From positions 20,016 through 84,015 of IMG/VR virus record IMGVR_UViG_3300001533_003623: a DNA stretch of 64,000 nucleotides. One strand, 5' to 3'. Each line of letters begins with the position of its first letter. Within the stretch, counting starts at the first letter, position 1. The notes under the pieces were generated by a model. That model was not told the origin of the DNA. It worked only from the letters and a program-made list of their open reading frames with translations, and did no database searches. A program made the position numbers and the translations under genes. The stretch comes from a virus. This document shows positions 16,670 to 25,350 of this stretch, piece after piece.

Positions 16670-18775
16670 ATGAGTAAGTTAGTGTTTGGATGTGGTTGTG
16701 AATTTCCAATTGCGAACTGTGAACAAGACATATATGCTGACCATCATACTGGCCCACTCCCGTTAGGCATTGATGTGGATATTTACAATATTTCACACAC
16801 ATGTCCAAGAACGTGGGCGTTATTTTCCGAAGGTCACACAAAGGGGGTATTTCAGTTAGAGGGTAACTTAGGTAGAACGTGGGCACGTAAGATACAACCA
16901 GAAAACTTAGAAGAGTTGTCTGCATTAATTGCACTTATAAGACCAGGATGTCTCAAGGCATTATCCGGTAACCCACCTAAATCTATGACTCAAAGATTTA
17001 AGGACCGCAAACATAAACTAGAAGATATAGAATATATGCATCCTGCGCTTGAGTCAGTGCTTGATACAACGTACGGGGTTCTGGTATACCAAGAACAAAG
17101 TATGAAACTAGCCGTGACTCTTGCGGGTTTTGATTTGCAACAAGCAGATGTGCTTAGAAAAAGTATAGGCAAGAAAAAAGCTGACATCATGATTAAAGTT
17201 CGTGATGAATTTATAGGTGGTTGTACCACAACAGAAATTGTGACCAAAGAACAAGCAGAAGAGATATTCGGCTGGATACAAGAAAGCCAAAAATACAGTT
17301 TTAACAAGTGCTTATCACCAACAACCGTGGTAGAAACTATTGATGGCAAATACTACACATTAGAAGACGTAGATATTGGAACACAAATTACTTCACCAAA
17401 TGGTCCAACAACCATTATTAACAAATATGATAATGGAATACAGGATGTATTTGAAATTACTCTTGAGTCTGGTAAGACAATTCAATGTACTATGTCACAT
17501 GAGTTTTTATGTAAAGACGGTCTAAAACACACGCTATCCGAAATTTTGGAACACGAACTTAAGATTGTGTGTCAAGACCAAGCATTATCTCAAGCAGCAC
17601 AACGGCGCATCATTCATGGCCATACTGGATGTAGTCATTCAACTGAAAAAGTAATTTCAGTACGAAAAATTGGTAAAATGCGCACGGTAGATATTGAGGT
17701 TGACAATCCATCTCATGTGTTTTATGCCAATGGTGGTGTCGCAACTTCCAATTCACACGCCGTATCCTATGCAGAAGGGGGATACTGGACCGCCTATCTC
17801 AAGGCACACTTCCCTGCTCAATTCTATTGCTCATTTCTACACGGCGCACAATGGAAACAAGATACTAGTGAAGAAGTATATGAATTGGTGAATGATGCCA
17901 AACTGAATGATATAGTTGTACGAGTACCAGATTTTAGAGACCAGCAAACAGTACCATATCTCAACGGTACCGAGGTGTGTTTTGGTATTGGTGATATCAA
18001 AAATATTGGTAAGGCCGCTCTACAAAAACTTTACGTCGCTATAAACGACATTGATAAGCCCGTACGAGAGTGGTCGTGGATGGACTACATTGCACTATTC
18101 TCTAGTCGTGTATCAAGTACAGTCAATGAGGCATTGGTATGTTGTGGTGCTTTGGATTATTACGGCAAGCCTCGTACTACCATGATGTATGAGATAAACT
18201 TATGGAAAGAGTTGACCAATAAAGAAAAAGAGTGGATAGTAGAACACATGCCGTATGCAGACATGATAACGGCGCTGCGTGAATGTGCTCATACAAAGAA
18301 AGAAGGCGGTGGATGTCACTCAGTTAAAAGGGTGCAGGCAGTAGAAAACATTATTGCCATGATAGAAAAACCACCGCACTCTCTTTATGATACGGCAGAC
18401 TTTATAGCGTGGTGTGAAGATAAATATCTAGGTGCATCTCTAACATGTAGCCGTGTAGATGGCTGTATTAAAGCTGTTGAAGCTAATGTTACATGTAAAG
18501 ACGTTGTAAAAGGTTATACTGGATATACAGTTATAGCTGTTGAGGTTACTAGAATAAAACAAGTGAAGACTAAAAAGGGCAAAACACCAGGACAAAACAT
18601 GGCGTTTATGAGTGTAGCGGATAGCTCATGCTCATTAGATGATGTAGTAGTGTTTCCAGATAAGTGGCGTGAATACAAAGACATACTATATGAGGGTAAT
18701 ACAGTTTTGATGCAAGGAGAACCATCACATAAAAAGGGTGGCGGTTTTACTGCGAAAAAGTTTTGGCAGATTTGA
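16670..18775 (+). CDS. dnaE: DNA polymerase III alpha, C-terminal half, with mini-intein
   Basis: A 701-residue precursor (553 after splicing) that completes the DnaE polymerase. The conserved GVFQLEG starts the fingers, followed by ALIALIRPGC, YGVLVYQEQSM and DVLRKSIGKKK. The intein interrupts KYSFNK|SHAVSYAEGGYWTAY, a known hot spot. Helix-hairpin-helix-like GIGDIKNIG and a C-terminal OB-like region follow. The first ~55 residues (MSKLVFGCGCEFP...) have extra cysteines and no DnaE match. It must pair with the 12149 product, which holds the catalytic acids. No direct promoter is seen; two candidates lie upstream. Confidence 0.85.
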   Translation: MSKLVFGCGCEFPIANCEQDIYADHHTGPLPLGIDVDIYNISHTCPRTWALFSEGHTKGVFQLEGNLGRTWARKIQPENLEELSALIALIRPGCLKALSGNPPKSMTQRFKDRKHKLEDIEYMHPALESVLDTTYGVLVYQEQSMKLAVTLAGFDLQQADVLRKSIGKKKADIMIKVRDEFIGGCTTTEIVTKEQAEEIFGWIQESQKYSFNKCLSPTTVVETIDGKYYTLEDVDIGTQITSPNGPTTIINKYDNGIQDVFEITLESGKTIQCTMSHEFLCKDGLKHTLSEILEHELKIVCQDQALSQAAQRRIIHGHTGCSHSTEKVISVRKIGKMRTVDIEVDNPSHVFYANGGVATSNSHAVSYAEGGYWTAYLKAHFPAQFYCSFLHGAQWKQDTSEEVYELVNDAKLNDIVVRVPDFRDQQTVPYLNGTEVCFGIGDIKNIGKAALQKLYVAINDIDKPVREWSWMDYIALFSSRVSSTVNEALVCCGALDYYGKPRTTMMYEINLWKELTNKEKEWIVEHMPYADMITALRECAHTKKEGGGCHSVKRVQAVENIIAMIEKPPHSLYDTADFIAWCEDKYLGASLTCSRVDGCIKAVEANVTCKDVVKGYTGYTVIAVEVTRIKQVKTKKGKTPGQNMAFMSVADSSCSLDDVVVFPDKWREYKDILYEGNTVLMQGEPSHKKGGGFTAKKFWQI
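17309..17752 (+). mobile_element. mini-intein in DnaE C-terminal half
   Basis: A 148-residue intein without endonuclease. It begins with Cys (CLSPTTVVETIDGKYYTLED), has block B CTMSHEF with TxxH, block F RTVDIEVDNPSHVFYANG with Asp, and ends VATSN before a +1 Ser. Features are those of class 1, except that the usual penultimate His is Ser. Excision restores FNKSHAVSYA. With no homing domain, it is either degenerate or maintained only by splicing. Confidence 0.85.
17809..17817 (-). repeat. dispersed motif GCAGGGAAG (exact)
   Basis: Exact copy in the second polymerase half. The encoded residues (HFPAQ) are conserved in DnaE, but other codons could have been used. Confidence 0.65.
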
Positions 18776-18776
18776 C

Positions 18777-18806
18777 TTGACAACTAGCAGGTTTGGAAGT
18801 TATAAT
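18777..18806 (+). promoter_or_regulatory. consensus promoter adjoining the 18811 start codon
   Basis: TTGACA (18777-18782), 18 bases, TATAAT (18801-18806), four bases, then ATG at 18811. It lies in the gap after the polymerase gene and heads the glycan gene block. The short distance to the ATG means either a leaderless transcript or use of the next in-frame start. GGAAG at 18795-18799 is too far upstream to act as a ribosome site. Confidence 0.6.
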
Positions 18807-18810
18807 AGGT

Positions 18811-19338
18811 ATGAATTCAGACATCAAAAAACTATTAGATAAATTAGATTATCGTGTGGTAGCATGCGCTACGAATAATGGTTGTGTGGTTTCTTTTCCT
18901 AATCGCAAACAAGAACCATTGCTCATGACATCACTCATATCTATGCAGTACACAAGTGAAGGAGTGCATGTACAACATGTAGATGATACTAGTGTTGAGA
19001 TATATTCTACAACGTACAGATGCCCGCCATATGCACAAAGACTATTGTTGAATTTTTATATTATGTATATGTGTATAACCATACAATATTCGTTACATTA
19101 CATTAAATTTACTGATAGTCAAGACATAGAAATTACTGAACAGGAATTCTTTGAGGCAGTAAATAGTCCAAATATAACAAGTGGCATGATTGACAAAGAA
19201 AACATATTAGGACAAATTCTAATGCCTTGTGTTGCAATAGGATTCAATGAAAAATATAAGCAATTGGCAAAAAGCAATAATGTACTAGACGGATTCTTAG
19301 CTATACAAAATGCATTAGGTGGTGATAATGAAAAATAA
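18811..19338 (+). CDS. hypothetical protein, first gene of the glycan block
   Basis: A 175-residue protein of unknown family, starting MNSDIKKLLDKL. A TTG start at 18793 is possible but would include the -10 box in the coding sequence. The middle part is beta-rich, with one hydrophobic stretch (LLLNFYIMYMCITIQYS) that could be a membrane segment or a buried helix. It overlaps the next gene by 11 bases. Function unknown. Confidence 0.55.
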   Translation: MNSDIKKLLDKLDYRVVACATNNGCVVSFPNRKQEPLLMTSLISMQYTSEGVHVQHVDDTSVEIYSTTYRCPPYAQRLLLNFYIMYMCITIQYSLHYIKFTDSQDIEITEQEFFEAVNSPNITSGMIDKENILGQILMPCVAIGFNEKYKQLAKSNNVLDGFLAIQNALGGDNEK

Positions 19339-21007
19339 AATTAAGATATTGTGGATGGGAGAAGCAACGTTCCTAAATACAGGCTACGGTGTATACGGCA
19401 AAGAATTACTGACAAGACTACATCAAACTGGAAAGTATGATATTGCTGAACTAGGAGGGTATGGTAAATGCAACGATGCGCACAGCTTAGATATACCGTG
19501 GACATACTACGGATGTATGCCCGATGACGAAACACAAAACGCTGAGTATAGTAAAGAAATCGCAAACCAATGGGGTATGTGGAGATTTGAAGAAATATGC
19601 TTAGACTTTCAACCTGATGTAGTACTGGATATTCGCGATATATGGATGTCTGATTTTGTTGGTAGGTCTCCTTATCGTAGATTGTTCTCATGGATTTTGA
19701 TGCCAACGATAGATAGCGCGCCACAAATGGAACAATGGCTAGATACATATATAAATGCTGATGCAGTACTTACATACTCAGAGTTTGGTAGAGATATGCT
19801 ACTCAAGGAAACCGGTGGACAGATAGAATTTATGGGTATCGCTTCACCAGCAGCAGACTATACATTATTTAAGCCAGTCTCCAATAAACAAGCACACAAA
19901 TCTAGCATGGGTTTAGATGAAGATACGCTAATAGTTGGTACTGTGATGCGTAACCAAAAACGTAAATTATACCCAGACCTCATTAGTGGATTTAAGTCTT
20001 ACTTAGAGCAGCACACACGCCTTGCTGACAAAACCTTCTTGTATATACACACTGGATATCCTGATATCGGATGGGATTTGCCTCGCTTGATTCGTGAGTC
20101 TGGCATAGGGCACAAGATACTATGTACGTATATGTGCGTATCTTGCCATAATGTATTTCCATCTTTCTTTCAGGACGCTCGTAGGACATGTCCTAAGTGT
20201 GGGGCTCCACACGCTAAAATGCCGTCTGGAACAATGGGGGTTACTACGGCAAATTTGGCAGATATTATGAACACATTTGATGTGTATGTTCAATACTCTA
20301 CTTGCGAAGGTTTTGGAATGCCGCAAATAGAAGCTGCCGCATGTGGCGTTCCAATTATGTCTGTTGATTATTCAGCTATGTCATCCGTAGTAAAAAACTT
20401 AGGAGGCACCCCAATTAAGGTGCAACGTCTGTTTCGAGAGGCTGAAACTCACGCATATCGCGCATATCCAGACAATAAAGACTTTGCTAATAAATTAGGT
20501 AAAATTCTTAGTAAATCCAATGCTGAAAGAAAAAAAATAGCTAGAGACACATATTTGGCGTGTCGTAAGCATTATGATTGGGAAAGAGCAACTAATATAT
20601 GGATTAATGCACTAGATATTGTACAACCCAGTGACTGGAATGTACCGCCACGATTAACACAACCTAACCTCAATATACCACAGGGCATGTCTGACCAATC
20701 ATTTGTTAATTGGTGCATAGCAAATATATGGGGTGAGCCCGATAAGATAAATTCATATTTTGCGTTACGTATGGCGAGAGACCTACATTACGGCGAAGCT
20801 ATCAGTGGATATGGCGGTGTTTATTACTCAGAAGATAGCCTACTTATAGACAAGCCTAAGTACCGGACTTTTAATCGCGGCGACGTAATTGAAGCAATGA
20901 TAGAGTTAAATAAGCACAGAAATTATTGGGAGCAACGTCGTGCTGGTATCTTAGATGTTGAAACGCCAATGTATATTCAATTAGCAAGACATAGGAGAAG
21001 CACATGA
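19328..21007 (+). CDS. GT4-type glycosyltransferase with zinc-ribbon insertion
   Basis: A 559-residue glycosyltransferase with a GT-B fold. The acceptor-side opening is ILWMGEATFLNTGYG. The donor site is at YSTCEGFGMPQIEAAACGVP, with the E(x7)E pattern of family GT4. Between the two halves lies a four-Cys insertion, CVSC...CPKCGAPH, like a zinc ribbon. A ~150-residue extension follows the catalytic part. The ATG at 19328 has AGGTGG upstream; a GTG at 19319 is also possible. Substrates are unknown. First enzyme of the glycan block. Confidence 0.8.
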   Translation: MKNKIKILWMGEATFLNTGYGVYGKELLTRLHQTGKYDIAELGGYGKCNDAHSLDIPWTYYGCMPDDETQNAEYSKEIANQWGMWRFEEICLDFQPDVVLDIRDIWMSDFVGRSPYRRLFSWILMPTIDSAPQMEQWLDTYINADAVLTYSEFGRDMLLKETGGQIEFMGIASPAADYTLFKPVSNKQAHKSSMGLDEDTLIVGTVMRNQKRKLYPDLISGFKSYLEQHTRLADKTFLYIHTGYPDIGWDLPRLIRESGIGHKILCTYMCVSCHNVFPSFFQDARRTCPKCGAPHAKMPSGTMGVTTANLADIMNTFDVYVQYSTCEGFGMPQIEAAACGVPIMSVDYSAMSSVVKNLGGTPIKVQRLFREAETHAYRAYPDNKDFANKLGKILSKSNAERKKIARDTYLACRKHYDWERATNIWINALDIVQPSDWNVPPRLTQPNLNIPQGMSDQSFVNWCIANIWGEPDKINSYFALRMARDLHYGEAISGYGGVYYSEDSLLIDKPKYRTFNRGDVIEAMIELNKHRNYWEQRRAGILDVETPMYIQLARHRRST

Positions 21008-21462
21008 ATGACCTAAACCACAAATTACAAGAAATACTTTGGGGAGTTGGATGTGGCAATACAGAAACAATATCACAGCTTACTGAAGTAATTCGTGATG
21101 TCATACATCACATACTTAGACAACACGTAACATACACAGCCATTGATGATAACGCACAATTACCACAAAACACAAAAACACATGTTATATATCACAGTGT
21201 TGAGGCCGCACGGAGACATTTCAAAGATTCTCGTGTAGACATAATAACTCGCATGGTCTCATTATTGGAAAACAATATAATTAAAGACCTAAGTAGCTTA
21301 AACGAAACAAATGAAACTCTATTAAATGAATTTCATATAGAGATAGCCGATGACTATACGCCAGCTAACGAGAACCACGCACAAGCCCAAGACCTCATAC
21401 AAATTAAGTGCTCAGTCGATATTACAGTATTGCCAAGGACCAATGATGACACCGTGGCATAG
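21004..21462 (+). CDS. hypothetical protein
   Basis: A 152-residue, mainly helical and polar protein with no recognised family. The start overlaps the glycosyltransferase stop (ATGA) and its end overlaps the sulfotransferase-like gene by 17 bases. A short beta-rich C-terminus (IQIKCSVDITVLPR) may mark a small domain. Coupled translation suggests it works with the glycan enzymes. Confidence 0.5.
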   Translation: MNDLNHKLQEILWGVGCGNTETISQLTEVIRDVIHHILRQHVTYTAIDDNAQLPQNTKTHVIYHSVEAARRHFKDSRVDIITRMVSLLENNIIKDLSSLNETNETLLNEFHIEIADDYTPANENHAQAQDLIQIKCSVDITVLPRTNDDTVA

Positions 21463-22105
21463 TCCTAATTCTGACAATTTAGTATTGTCGTTTGAAAGAA
21501 GCGGACTAAATTGGTTTATGCATTGTGTAGAAGTGCTAACAGGTTATCCAACACCAAGCGGTAAATTTCACCCAGAAAGATATGTGACTAATAGACTAGC
21601 ATTCTTACGTTGTCATAAGATATTTAAACTAAATAGTCCAGGTGAATTAGCACGCAACAATATATGGCCAGACAATAATAACGGATGCTGGAAACGCGTA
21701 CTTTTAATATTACGAGACTATAAAGATAGTTACAATAGAAGTGGAGTACCGTTGCAGTTTCGCGGATATGCACATAATATTATGTATTTTGAGCAACTCA
21801 CTATACCAAAACTGGTTGTATATTACGACGACATAATCAACTCACTAACAATGGTAGGACACGCACTCAAATTTTTGCGACTACCATGCTTACAACATAG
21901 ATTAAAGGGGTTCGTATGGTATATTGAAAAAGCAAAATCAATAAAACAATATCATACGATATGGAGAAAACCAACAGACGAAGGCACTGGAAAGATATAT
22001 CCGTGTGATAATGCTAGTAGAGACATAGCGAAGAATGAATTGTTAAATACACTACCAATATCATTGTATGAAAAATACCTAAGTAGATACGAGAACGCAG
22101 AATGA
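21446..22105 (+). CDS. sulfotransferase-like protein
   Basis: A 219-residue protein with a sulfotransferase P-loop: LSFERSGLNWF (~residues 15-25) matches the 5'-phosphosulfate loop that binds PAPS, and LLILRDYKDSYNRSG matches the 3'-phosphate site (RDPxD..S in the family). The second ATG (21446) is six bases after AAGGA. A reading from 21350 has no such support. It probably transfers sulfate to a sugar made by its neighbours. Shorter than typical carbohydrate sulfotransferases, so activity is not certain. Confidence 0.65.
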   Translation: MTPWHSPNSDNLVLSFERSGLNWFMHCVEVLTGYPTPSGKFHPERYVTNRLAFLRCHKIFKLNSPGELARNNIWPDNNNGCWKRVLLILRDYKDSYNRSGVPLQFRGYAHNIMYFEQLTIPKLVVYYDDIINSLTMVGHALKFLRLPCLQHRLKGFVWYIEKAKSIKQYHTIWRKPTDEGTGKIYPCDNASRDIAKNELLNTLPISLYEKYLSRYENAE

Positions 22106-23235
22106 AAGTATTGTTTATAGGAGTTTGGAAAGACGGGTCTGGGTGGGGCAACGCTACTCAAAACTACATACTCGCTTTAGATAGCGTTGGTATAGAAGTA
22201 GTCCCTCGCGCCATTAAGCTAAATGACGTAGAAGCAGAAGTACCAGAACGTATTCTAGAACTTGAGCAAAACAACGAACGCAATTGTGATGCATGCATAC
22301 AGCATATACTTCCGCATATGATGACGTATGATAGTCGCGTAGGAGTAAATGTCGGTGTGTTTGACTATGAAACCACTAATTTTCGACGCACTAATTGGGC
22401 AACGTATCTAAATACCATGGACCAAGTTTGGGTTCCAAATAATGCTATGGTACAGTATACTACAGATAGCTACGTTAACAAACCGATACATGTAGTGCCA
22501 CACTGTACAGACATATCGAAATACAGCCAAAGATACGAGCCATATCCTATACCTGAAGTAAATGACAACTTTACCTTCTATACAATATCTACATTAATGC
22601 GTAGAAAGAATCTACCTGCTTTAATAAAAGCTTTTCATTTAGAATTTCAGCCACATGAACCAGTGAAGTTGATGCTCAAGGTAAGTGGTGCGCGTACTCA
22701 TATCGTACAACAAATAAAAGAAATGACCATGGAAATCAAACGTGGGCTAAGACTATATCCAAATTTATCAGACTATAATTCAGAAATAATCATAACACAA
22801 TGGATGAACAATAATGAAATAATGAGACTACATCAAACTGGCGATTGTTTTGTATTGCCGTCATATGGTGAAGCATGGTGTATTCCAGGGTTCGACGCGA
22901 TGGCGTTAGGTAATCCTGTGATTCTTACGCGGGAAGGTGGGCCAAAAGATTACATTAGAGATAATGAAAACGGTATATTGGTAGACTGTCGTTTAGAACC
23001 AGCGTTTATAAGACCGGAAGAAGTACCCATAGAAAACATATGGACAGGACACGAAAATTGGCACGCTGTTGATATTGACGACCTACGAAAGAAAATGCGC
23101 ATGGTATATGAAGACAAGGCCTTACGTACAAAGCTAAGCAACAACGGCATAGATTCCTCATATGACTATCATCATAATGTAATCGGTAAAAGGATGGTGT
23201 CGCTCATTGAACAACAAATTTCTGGAGAACAATAA
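22102..23235 (+). CDS. GT4-family glycosyltransferase
   Basis: A 377-residue GT-B enzyme. N-terminal KVLFIGVWKDGSGWGNA is the Gly-rich acceptor loop; VPHCTDISKY and the strand FTFYTISTLMRRKNL precede the donor domain; CFVLPSYGEAWCIPGFDAMA carries the donor-binding E...E pattern, followed by GNPVILTREGGPKDYI. It transfers a sugar from a nucleotide donor. Overlaps both neighbours by one to four bases. Acceptor unknown. Confidence 0.85.
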   Translation: MKVLFIGVWKDGSGWGNATQNYILALDSVGIEVVPRAIKLNDVEAEVPERILELEQNNERNCDACIQHILPHMMTYDSRVGVNVGVFDYETTNFRRTNWATYLNTMDQVWVPNNAMVQYTTDSYVNKPIHVVPHCTDISKYSQRYEPYPIPEVNDNFTFYTISTLMRRKNLPALIKAFHLEFQPHEPVKLMLKVSGARTHIVQQIKEMTMEIKRGLRLYPNLSDYNSEIIITQWMNNNEIMRLHQTGDCFVLPSYGEAWCIPGFDAMALGNPVILTREGGPKDYIRDNENGILVDCRLEPAFIRPEEVPIENIWTGHENWHAVDIDDLRKKMRMVYEDKALRTKLSNNGIDSSYDYHHNVIGKRMVSLIEQQISGEQ

Positions 23236-24251
23236 TGTCGTCCGCAATACAAAGTATTATCAGAAGAGCCACAAGAAATCCAAATAGCCCATGGAATATT
23301 CTCACGTTTCCAACCCACGAAAGATATGAAACTTCATTAGCTGCTACTGGACACAACTTCTACGGTATTAGAAGGCCAAACAGTAAAGAATGGAAGACGC
23401 ACTATGCTCCAGTGCCAGATAACTATCATTTATTACCTGTGAGCGAAGGTCTTGAATTGCCACCATGGGTAGATTTTGATATGATATTAAGCCAAAATAA
23501 GGTGTCACAATTTCGAATAGCGCAAATAGTTGCACATCAATTACATATACCGCTAATTAATTTAGAGCACACCCTACCGCCTAATGAATGGACGCCGGGT
23601 AAAATAGCTAACTTTAGAAGTTTGCAGGGAAGCATCAATGTGTTTGTTTCTGAATATCAAAAACAAATGTGGGGAATAGACGGCATAGTCAACCCAACCG
23701 GCATAGACACAGATGTGTTTTGTCCACCTACTACGCCAGAGCGCGAACCGTGGGCATTATCTGTTGTTAACGATTGGATAAATAGAGACTGGTGTTGTGG
23801 ATTTTCTTTATGGAGAGAAGTAACAGGATTTCCTAGTCCCGCCCCACTAATCCCTTGTAAGGTTTTGGGCGATACTCCTGGTTTGTCTCAATCAGCGCCT
23901 GATATTCCAACTTTGGTGAAGTTTTATCAAACTGCCGGTGTTTACCTAAATACGACCCTGGTATCATCATTACCGACCGTGATACTAGAGGCTATGGCGT
24001 GTGGTTGTCCTGTTGTAAGTACTGATACTTGCTTAATTCCAAAAAATATTATTGAACATGGTGTGAATGGGTTTGTAGGTAGTAATGTAGATGAACTTAA
24101 AGGCTACACCCTGGAAATACTGAATAATCCAACACTTGCTAAACAAATAGGGGATGCGGGGCGACAGACAATACTTGAAAAATTCTCAAAACAAATATTT
24201 ACAGACCAGTGGAATAACATATTCAAACAGGCGACGGAGATTCATATATGA
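23235..24251 (+). CDS. GT4-family glycosyltransferase
   Basis: A 338-residue GT-B enzyme. VNPTGIDTDVF marks the linker between domains, and SLPTVILEAMACGCPVVSTD is the donor-binding motif. HGVNGFVGSN is the usual element that follows. The C-terminal helix KFSKQIFTDQWNNIF is typical of the family. It shares its first base with the preceding stop and overlaps the next gene (ATGA). Confidence 0.85.
   Translation: MSSAIQSIIRRATRNPNSPWNILTFPTHERYETSLAATGHNFYGIRRPNSKEWKTHYAPVPDNYHLLPVSEGLELPPWVDFDMILSQNKVSQFRIAQIVAHQLHIPLINLEHTLPPNEWTPGKIANFRSLQGSINVFVSEYQKQMWGIDGIVNPTGIDTDVFCPPTTPEREPWALSVVNDWINRDWCCGFSLWREVTGFPSPAPLIPCKVLGDTPGLSQSAPDIPTLVKFYQTAGVYLNTTLVSSLPTVILEAMACGCPVVSTDTCLIPKNIIEHGVNGFVGSNVDELKGYTLEILNNPTLAKQIGDAGRQTILEKFSKQIFTDQWNNIFKQATEIHI
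23624..23632 (+). repeat. dispersed motif GCAGGGAAG (exact)
   Basis: Exact copy in the glycosyltransferase gene at 23235; preceded by T rather than A. Confidence 0.6.
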
Positions 24252-24694
24252 ATATATATATCAGTGCTAATAAAGACACACAAGATAATGGTTATGTCAA
24301 TATCAACTTCAATAATGGCATAAACAACTGGAAAGAAACATTAGATGTTACAGTAAGTGATGCTGAAGCAACAGTAATTATCATAGATGGATTGCTATCA
24401 TGTCTGCCTATGGAAGAAGCTATTTTGTTTCTACGCACTGTATCGACTAAATTAAGACATGGCGGTACTCTCATTATACATAGCGTGAATATATATGAAG
24501 TAGCCAAAGATTTCTATCAGTATAAGCTAACCGTTCAACAATTCAATGAATTAATATACGGCGTGCAAAGTAACCACAAATTTGGCATTACGTTAGCTGC
24601 ATTAGAAAAATTCTGCTCAGCAGAACTTGGTCTAAATGTTGTAAGAAAGACAATTAATAACTATCATTATGTACTGGAGGTACAAAGACCATGA
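24248..24694 (+). CDS. methyltransferase-like protein (degenerate class I fold)
   Basis: A 148-residue protein whose second half matches the later strands of a class I SAM methyltransferase: AEATVIIIDGLLSCLPM, then LRTVSTKLRHGGTLIIHSVN, as in ubiE-type proteins. The first, SAM-binding Gly-rich loop is missing, so it may be inactive or a paired subunit. Similar truncated forms are common in polysaccharide operons. Overlaps both neighbours. Confidence 0.5.
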   Translation: MNIYISANKDTQDNGYVNINFNNGINNWKETLDVTVSDAEATVIIIDGLLSCLPMEEAILFLRTVSTKLRHGGTLIIHSVNIYEVAKDFYQYKLTVQQFNELIYGVQSNHKFGITLAALEKFCSAELGLNVVRKTINNYHYVLEVQRP

Positions 24695-25302
24695 ATCGTT
24701 CTGTAGACACTATATGTTTAGGGTGTTGTTTTGCACAAGGACAAAGCAAAGATGGATTATTTGAACAAAAACACAACGGATGTAGTTTACGTATTCTAGA
24801 TAAATTACGCAAACTAGATGCTAACATTGAGTACGTATACGACGAAAACGATAATCAGTTTCATGTAATATATGGTAGACTATGTCCTTTCCACAGACCA
24901 AATCGCTGGCTACAAAAAGATGAATCTGTTGATGAAAGCCACAAACGAGTTAGAAAAGAAATTAAGTTACAACCAGATGTTGTTATATATTGTAATGAAG
25001 AAACTAGCATTGATGACTTAAGCGCAACTCTAGATAGCTTACAAAACGGTAGTACTAAACCTGTATGCATCTATGTGATAAACCATATGACCAAGATTAA
25101 GCCTAGTGAATTCATAGCATTAATGAAACGATATCCATTTCAATGGCGTCTTGAAAGCATATTAGAAGAATGTGATACTAATCGCACATTAGATATCGTT
25201 ACAAAAAAATGTAAAGGTATCTTCGTATCGTATTTTCGTGCGGGTTTTCACGTACCGCAAGAATTTTTCACTAATATAGATGAAGTATTACAGTGGAAAT
25301 AA
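24691..25302 (+). CDS. hypothetical protein, possible degenerate glycosyltransferase
   Basis: A 203-residue protein with many cysteines near the N-terminus (CLGCCFAQGQ). The segment QPDVVIYCNEETSIDDLSAT and the later KPVCIYVINH look like the opening strands of a GT-A fold, but no DxD motif is seen. It lies within a run of glycan genes with an ATGA overlap at its start. I can only suggest a sugar-related role. Confidence 0.45.
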   Translation: MNRSVDTICLGCCFAQGQSKDGLFEQKHNGCSLRILDKLRKLDANIEYVYDENDNQFHVIYGRLCPFHRPNRWLQKDESVDESHKRVRKEIKLQPDVVIYCNEETSIDDLSATLDSLQNGSTKPVCIYVINHMTKIKPSEFIALMKRYPFQWRLESILEECDTNRTLDIVTKKCKGIFVSYFRAGFHVPQEFFTNIDEVLQWK

Positions 25303-25350
25303 AAACACAAATATTATAGAAAAAGCAAAACATATAAGTAAGGAACAAGA

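Noticed and set aside
14060-16680. Split intein joining the two polymerase genes
   Set aside because: The first gene has no block A/B sequence at its end and the second has no block F/G at its start; only the internal cis mini-intein is present.
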